From Anaerolineales bacterium UBA6131 (GTDB lineage Bacteria; Chloroflexota; Anaerolineae; UBA2200): 7,792 nucleotides of DNA. Each line of letters starts with the position of its first letter. Position 1 is the first letter of the stretch. Under the pieces are notes generated by a model, which saw only the letters and a list, made by a program, of their open reading frames with translations, was not told the origin of the DNA and did not search any database. The position numbers and the translations under genes were made by a program. Shown here in pieces: positions 5,413 to 7,792 of this stretch. The stretch covers positions 28,837 to 36,628 of the forward strand of contig DIVN01000151.1 in assembly GCA_002435875.1 (NCBI GenBank). The letters are read 5' to 3'.

Positions 5413-6107
5413 CACAACAAAGAATAGATTCCACAGCCAGGACGCCCATCCGGGTACTGATCGTTGACGACCACGCCATTGTCCGCAAGGGCATATGTGC
5501 TCTGCTGTCAGAAGTTAAGGGCATCAACGTGGTAGGAGAGGCCAGCAATGGACGGGAAGCGGTGGCCCAGGCGCTGACTCTGGATCCAGACGTGACCCTG
5601 ATGGATCTGGCGATGCCGGAGATGGATGGCCTCGAAGCCATCCGTCAGATCACTGCGGGACACGCCGGAGCACGCATTCTGGTGCTGACCAGCTTTGTCA
5701 GCGACGACAAGGTCTTTCCAGCCATCAAGGCCGGGGCGCTGGGGTATTTGCTCAAAGACTCCCAGCCGGCTGATCTGATCTATGCCATAAAGCAGGTTAG
5801 CCGTGGTGAACCATCGCTGCATCCCAGCATCGCCGTCAAAGTGCTGCAAGAGCTGCGGCGCCCGACGGAAAAGACGCCTCCGCCAAACGCGCTGACGGCG
5901 CGAGAAGTAGAGGTACTGCGCCTGGTGGCCAAGGGCATGAGCAATCGCGAGATCGCCATGCAACTGACCACCACTGAGGCCACCATCAAGACACACGTAA
6001 GCAGCATCCTGAGCAAGCTGCAGCTGGCAAACCGCGTGCAGGCGGCCCTCTACGCCATATCAGAGGGAGTGACAGCGCCGGAGGACATGCCAGGCACGAA
6101 AGCGTAG
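5409..6107 (+). CDS. LuxR/NarL-family response regulator, partner of the GAF kinase
   Basis: A 232-residue two-domain regulator. The receiver spans about 14-130, with the acidic pocket Asp20-Asp21, phospho-acceptor Asp66 (VTLMDLAMPEMDG), Thr94 (LVLTSF) and Lys116 (YLLKD). After a Pro-rich linker (about 150-159), the LuxR-type helix-turn-helix runs ALTAREVEVLRLVAKG (161-176) through SNREIAMQLTTTEATIKTHVSSILSKL to about residue 220. Phosphorylation by the neighbouring kinase should promote dimerisation and DNA binding. ATG 5409 overlaps the kinase stop (ATGA), with GTGGAGG 7 nt upstream, so translation is coupled. It lies just before a strong terminator. Its targets are unknown; the inverted repeat in its own operon promoter is one candidate. 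Confidence 0.96.
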   Translation: MTQQRIDSTARTPIRVLIVDDHAIVRKGICALLSEVKGINVVGEASNGREAVAQALTLDPDVTLMDLAMPEMDGLEAIRQITAGHAGARILVLTSFVSDDKVFPAIKAGALGYLLKDSQPADLIYAIKQVSRGEPSLHPSIAVKVLQELRRPTEKTPPPNALTAREVEVLRLVAKGMSNREIAMQLTTTEATIKTHVSSILSKLQLANRVQAALYAISEGVTAPEDMPGTKA

Positions 6108-6194
6108 AGTCGCCCCGCGCACAACGATTGATCTTTCGTCTTCCGACCAACCTGCCCACGACTTTCGTTGTGGGTCACACAAACAAAAGCTATC

Positions 6195-6220
6195 AGAGAC
6201 CGCCTCACGGCGGTCTCTTT
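6195..6220 (+). terminator. Rho-independent terminator after the two-component operon
   Basis: AGAGACCGCC (6195-6204) pairs perfectly with GGCGGTCTCT (6209-6218) around a TCAC tetraloop, followed by a short T-rich tail (TTTCT counting the stem end). It begins 88 nt after the regulator stop. The A-rich run before it would also let it work from the other side. A weaker 8-bp stem with one G-U pair (6155-6162 with 6167-6174) lies just upstream. Confidence 0.8.
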
Positions 6221-6225
6221 CTATG

Positions 6226-6613
6226 TAGCCCAAGATCAATCTTTCTCCCGATGGCAGGCCACAAGGTTGCTGGTATGCTGGGTGTGTCAGACCGAGGGAG
6301 GAAGCTCTGGCGCCACTGTACGCGCTGCCTCGGTACGGACATGAGCAGATGTCTTTAACAAGCAGCGCCGCACCCGAGCCTGCGATTCAGCGGGCTACAT
6401 GCCAGGCTTGTGCCACCCCGGCTGGCACAGCGTCCTTTCTAGCCGAGGAAACGGCGCTGACATCTGGGAGCGCCAGGGCGGCAGGCAATTCACCAGGGTT
6501 CACGCGAGCGGTCGTGCCGACGCGTGGCCCGTGACCGCAAAGACACAGAGATACCGGTGGGGCTCAATCTAACGACGAGCCAGAAGCACCACACTACCTA
6601 CGGAGAAAGACAA
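6226..6613. other. Gene-free stretch of about 390 bases
   Basis: I see no gene that can be defended here. A 61-residue frame at 6349-6534 contains one Cys-x-x-Cys but has no ribosome site and an Ala/Thr/Ser-rich, non-domain-like composition. A 6-bp inverted repeat GTGCCA/TGGCAC (6410-6415 and 6423-6428) is present. No convincing -35/-10 pair was found, although a promoter for the YtxH gene must lie here unless it is read from elsewhere. It may be a long leader, an unrecognised small RNA or decayed coding sequence. Confidence 0.4.
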
Positions 6614-6967
6614 ATGGGCGAGTATGTACAACAGGACAGTTCAAGCGGCAGCCGTGCAGGGGGGTTCCTGGCTGGATTGCTCATGGGGGGTCTGGTAAGC
6701 GCGGGGGCAATGCTGCTGATGGCACCACAGTCAGGGAAAGCGACACGGGATGCAATCCGCAAGGAAGGCATAGACCTGCGCGATCGAACGGTGAGGGATG
6801 TCGAAGGCGCGGTGGAACAGGTCCGCGGCAAGGCTCGAGACGTCACGGCCGGCGTGCGCGAGAGGACTGAAGAACTACAGCACGAGGGACAGGAGATGCT
6901 CGATAAGCAGAAGGAACGTGCATCCACGGCCATCGAAGCTACCAAAGACGCAATCCTGGGTTATTGA
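6614..6967 (+). CDS. YtxH-domain protein (gas-vesicle/general-stress-like membrane-anchored helix)
   Basis: A 117-residue protein with the YtxH layout. A short polar N-terminus is followed by a Gly-rich hydrophobic helix FLAGLLMGGLVSAGAMLLMA (18-37), directly followed by the hallmark PQSGKATRDAIRK. The remainder (about 45-117) is a charged amphipathic helix with heptad-like RDVEGAVEQVRGKARDV and VRERTEEL runs, likely a coiled coil. YtxH proteins are general-stress associated in firmicutes; their biochemical role is unknown. The frame extends upstream to a GTG at 6524, but ATG 6614 is chosen because GGAG lies 8 nt before it and the added residues look non-native. It precedes the LEA-like gene by 160 nt on the same strand; both could serve stress tolerance (inference). 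Confidence 0.9.
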   Translation: MGEYVQQDSSSGSRAGGFLAGLLMGGLVSAGAMLLMAPQSGKATRDAIRKEGIDLRDRTVRDVEGAVEQVRGKARDVTAGVRERTEELQHEGQEMLDKQKERASTAIEATKDAILGY

Positions 6968-7127
6968 TGCTGGCTATCTCAGGTCGCCCGGCGAGGACAA
7001 TCGGCGAGGTGGAAAAGGGTACTCTTGTCTGTTGATCGGTTTGCCCTGGCCCTGCGATCCCAAGCGACCCAAGGAGATGTGTCGCCAGGCATTTCGCGGT
7101 CGCAAGTCTGCCGATGAGGAGGAATCG

Positions 7128-7463
7128 ATGTCGAACACCGAACAGAAGATCAAGGCTGCTGCAAGCGCCGTAAAGAATGACATCAAGGACGCTGCTGAGC
7201 ATGCCAAGAATGAAGTCAAGGATGCAGCCTACGACGCCAAGAACAAGGTCGAGGACGCCGTTCAGGATGCCAGGAACAAGTTTCACCAGGAGGAACCTAT
7301 GTCAAAGACCGACAAGAAGATCAAGGACGCTGCTGACGCCGTGAAGCATGACGTCAAGGAGGCAGCTCATGACGCCAAGAACAAGGTTGAGGATGCTGCT
7401 CACGATGCCAAGAACAAGATCAAGGATGCTGCCCACGATGCCAAACGCAAGTGGGATGCGAAA
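7128..7463 (+). repeat. Tandem gene-internal duplication with 33-nt sub-repeats
   Basis: Unit 1 (7128-7298, 57 codons) and unit 2 (7299-7463, 55 codons) align along their full length. Inside each, 33-nt modules recur, such as GCCAAGAACAAG followed by gtcgaggacgc, gttgaggatgc or atcaaggatgc. Most differences are third-position changes or Glu/Asp and Lys/Asn swaps, which indicates selection on the protein pattern. Confidence 0.85.
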
Positions 7464-7466
7464 TAG
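7128..7466 (+). CDS. LEA-like (group 3-type) 11-residue-repeat protein made of two tandem units
   Basis: A 112-residue, highly charged, Cys-free protein without membrane segments or signal peptide. From about residue 7 it is built of 11-residue repeats of the form KhKDAAxDAKN (for example KVEDAAHDAKN, KIKDAAHDAKR), four in residues 1-57 and four in 58-112. The pattern matches late-embryogenesis-abundant group 3 and apolipoprotein-like amphipathic helices. These are disordered in water and fold on drying or at membranes, protecting proteins and bilayers. The two halves start MSNTEQKIK and MSKTDKKIK, so the gene is a fused duplication. ATG 7128 has GAGGAGG upstream; the open frame further upstream lacks the repeat and is not used. 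The internal Met58 carries its own ribosome site. The structural class is confident; the physiological role is inferred from the class. Confidence 0.87.
   Translation: MSNTEQKIKAAASAVKNDIKDAAEHAKNEVKDAAYDAKNKVEDAVQDARNKFHQEEPMSKTDKKIKDAADAVKHDVKEAAHDAKNKVEDAAHDAKNKIKDAAHDAKRKWDAK
7288..7301 (+). promoter_or_regulatory. Internal ribosome site and start codon in the LEA-like gene
   Basis: AGGAGG (7288-7293), a 5-nt spacer and ATG (7299-7301) lie in frame inside the coding region, exactly at the start of repeat unit 2. The same arrangement (AGGAGG, 6 nt, ATG) precedes unit 1. It could direct synthesis of a separate 55-residue protein from the same mRNA. Whether it is used is not shown by sequence. 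Confidence 0.55.
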
Positions 7467-7643
7467 CGGCCTCTTGACGAAGCCAGCCTGCACAGTTGCC
7501 AACCGTCCTAAGAGACAGGCCGTCAAGACTGGCTGTCCGGCGGCTACCAACTGGACGCTGGCGGCCGTCAGTTCCTTCTACCAGAGAGGGATGCAAGGGT
7601 CCACTCGATACGGGCCAGAATACAGTAGACACAAGGAGCAACT

Positions 7644-7792
7644 ATGTCTGAGAATCGACCGATTAATGAGGTGGCTGTGGATCGCCGCGAAGAAACGGTG
7701 GTCACGCAACAACCTGGCTATGCAAGTAGCGAGCAAGTAACGTACGATGCTGCAGCAGAGGGGAGGCTCAATCTGTTGCGCTTCACAAATAT
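7644..7792 (+). CDS. N-terminal fragment of an uncharacterised protein, possibly a YggT-like membrane protein
   Basis: The 49 complete codons before the right edge begin MSENRPINEVAVDRREETVV and continue to AAAEGRLNLLRFTN. ATG 7644 is supported by AAGGAG 6 nt upstream. The visible part is a polar cytoplasmic head rich in Glu, Arg and Gln that is turning hydrophobic (LNLLRFTN) at the edge. Some short YggT/DUF-type membrane proteins of environmental bacteria have a similar head, ending in an RLxLLxxTxxIW-like helix. That match is from memory and needs the missing sequence. It lies 177 nt after the LEA-like stop; no clear promoter or terminator was found in that gap. Confidence 0.6.
   Translation, partial: MSENRPINEVAVDRREETVVTQQPGYASSEQVTYDAAAEGRLNLLRFTN

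Noticed and set aside
6155..6174. 8-bp hairpin (CCCACGAC/GTTGTGGG) as the operon terminator
   Set aside because: It has a G-U pair and no T-run. The 10-bp stem at 6195-6218, with a T-rich tail, is the better terminator.
6349..6534. 61-codon frame with a Cys-x-x-Cys
   Set aside because: No ribosome site, only one cysteine pair, low-complexity Ala/Ser/Thr composition and no family resemblance.
7150..7460. Regular 33-nt repeats that might suggest a CRISPR-like or other repeat array
   Set aside because: There are no spacers; the repeats are contiguous codons of an 11-residue protein pattern with third-position variation.

Overview
The window is GC-rich bacterial DNA (roughly 60% by eye), densely coding on both strands, with Shine-Dalgarno sites in front of most genes. 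No rRNA, tRNA, mobile element or CRISPR array is visible. The gene set is a soluble GAF-HisKA_3 kinase with a NarL-type regulator, a GlsB-type membrane protein, a YtxH protein, an LEA-like repeat protein and several tiny proteins with very strong ribosome sites. This would fit a free-living, stress-tolerant bacterium. From recalled resemblance of the small proteins I lean towards Chloroflexota (Anaerolineae-like), but this is inference with low to moderate confidence.

Layout. (1) Bases 1-1885, minus strand: a likely operon with a membrane-anchored or exported cyclophilin (PPIase), an HSL-type alpha/beta hydrolase and a HIT-family protein cut by the window edge. The promoter is a perfect TTGACA with a TAAACT -10 only 7 nt from the cyclophilin ATG. 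(2) Bases 1849-2119: no gene, but a perfect 13-bp inverted repeat. (3) Bases 2120-2917, minus strand: three small genes, namely a 56-aa two-helix membrane protein, an 83-aa GlsB/YeaQ-type protein and a 46-aa Gly/Lys/Arg-rich protein. Two of them have ribosome sites extended to GGAGGTGAT, and hairpins lie between the genes. (4) Bases 2936-4002, minus strand: an orphan receiver-domain protein whose odd C-terminal tail overlaps the start of an uncharacterised membrane-anchored 173-aa protein. (5) Bases 4003-4266: a divergent intergenic region with a strong sigma70-type promoter (TTGGCG-17-TATAAT) whose -35 box lies in a CGATTT-N9-AAATCG inverted repeat. (6) Bases 4267-6107, plus strand: a GAF histidine kinase and a LuxR/NarL response regulator joined by an ATGA overlap, closed by a convincing terminator at about 6195-6220. 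(7) Bases 6226-6613: about 390 bases without a recognisable gene. (8) Bases 6614-7792, plus strand: a YtxH protein, an LEA-like 11-residue-repeat protein built from two tandem units (the second keeping its own ribosome site and ATG), and a 5' fragment of a further gene, possibly a YggT-like membrane protein.

Working together. The kinase and the LuxR regulator form a cytoplasmic two-component system. The divergent receiver-only protein is a possible second phospho-acceptor. The small proteins on both sides (GlsB-like, YtxH, LEA-like, the tiny membrane protein) look like envelope or desiccation/osmotic-stress proteins. That the two-component system controls them is inference from position only.
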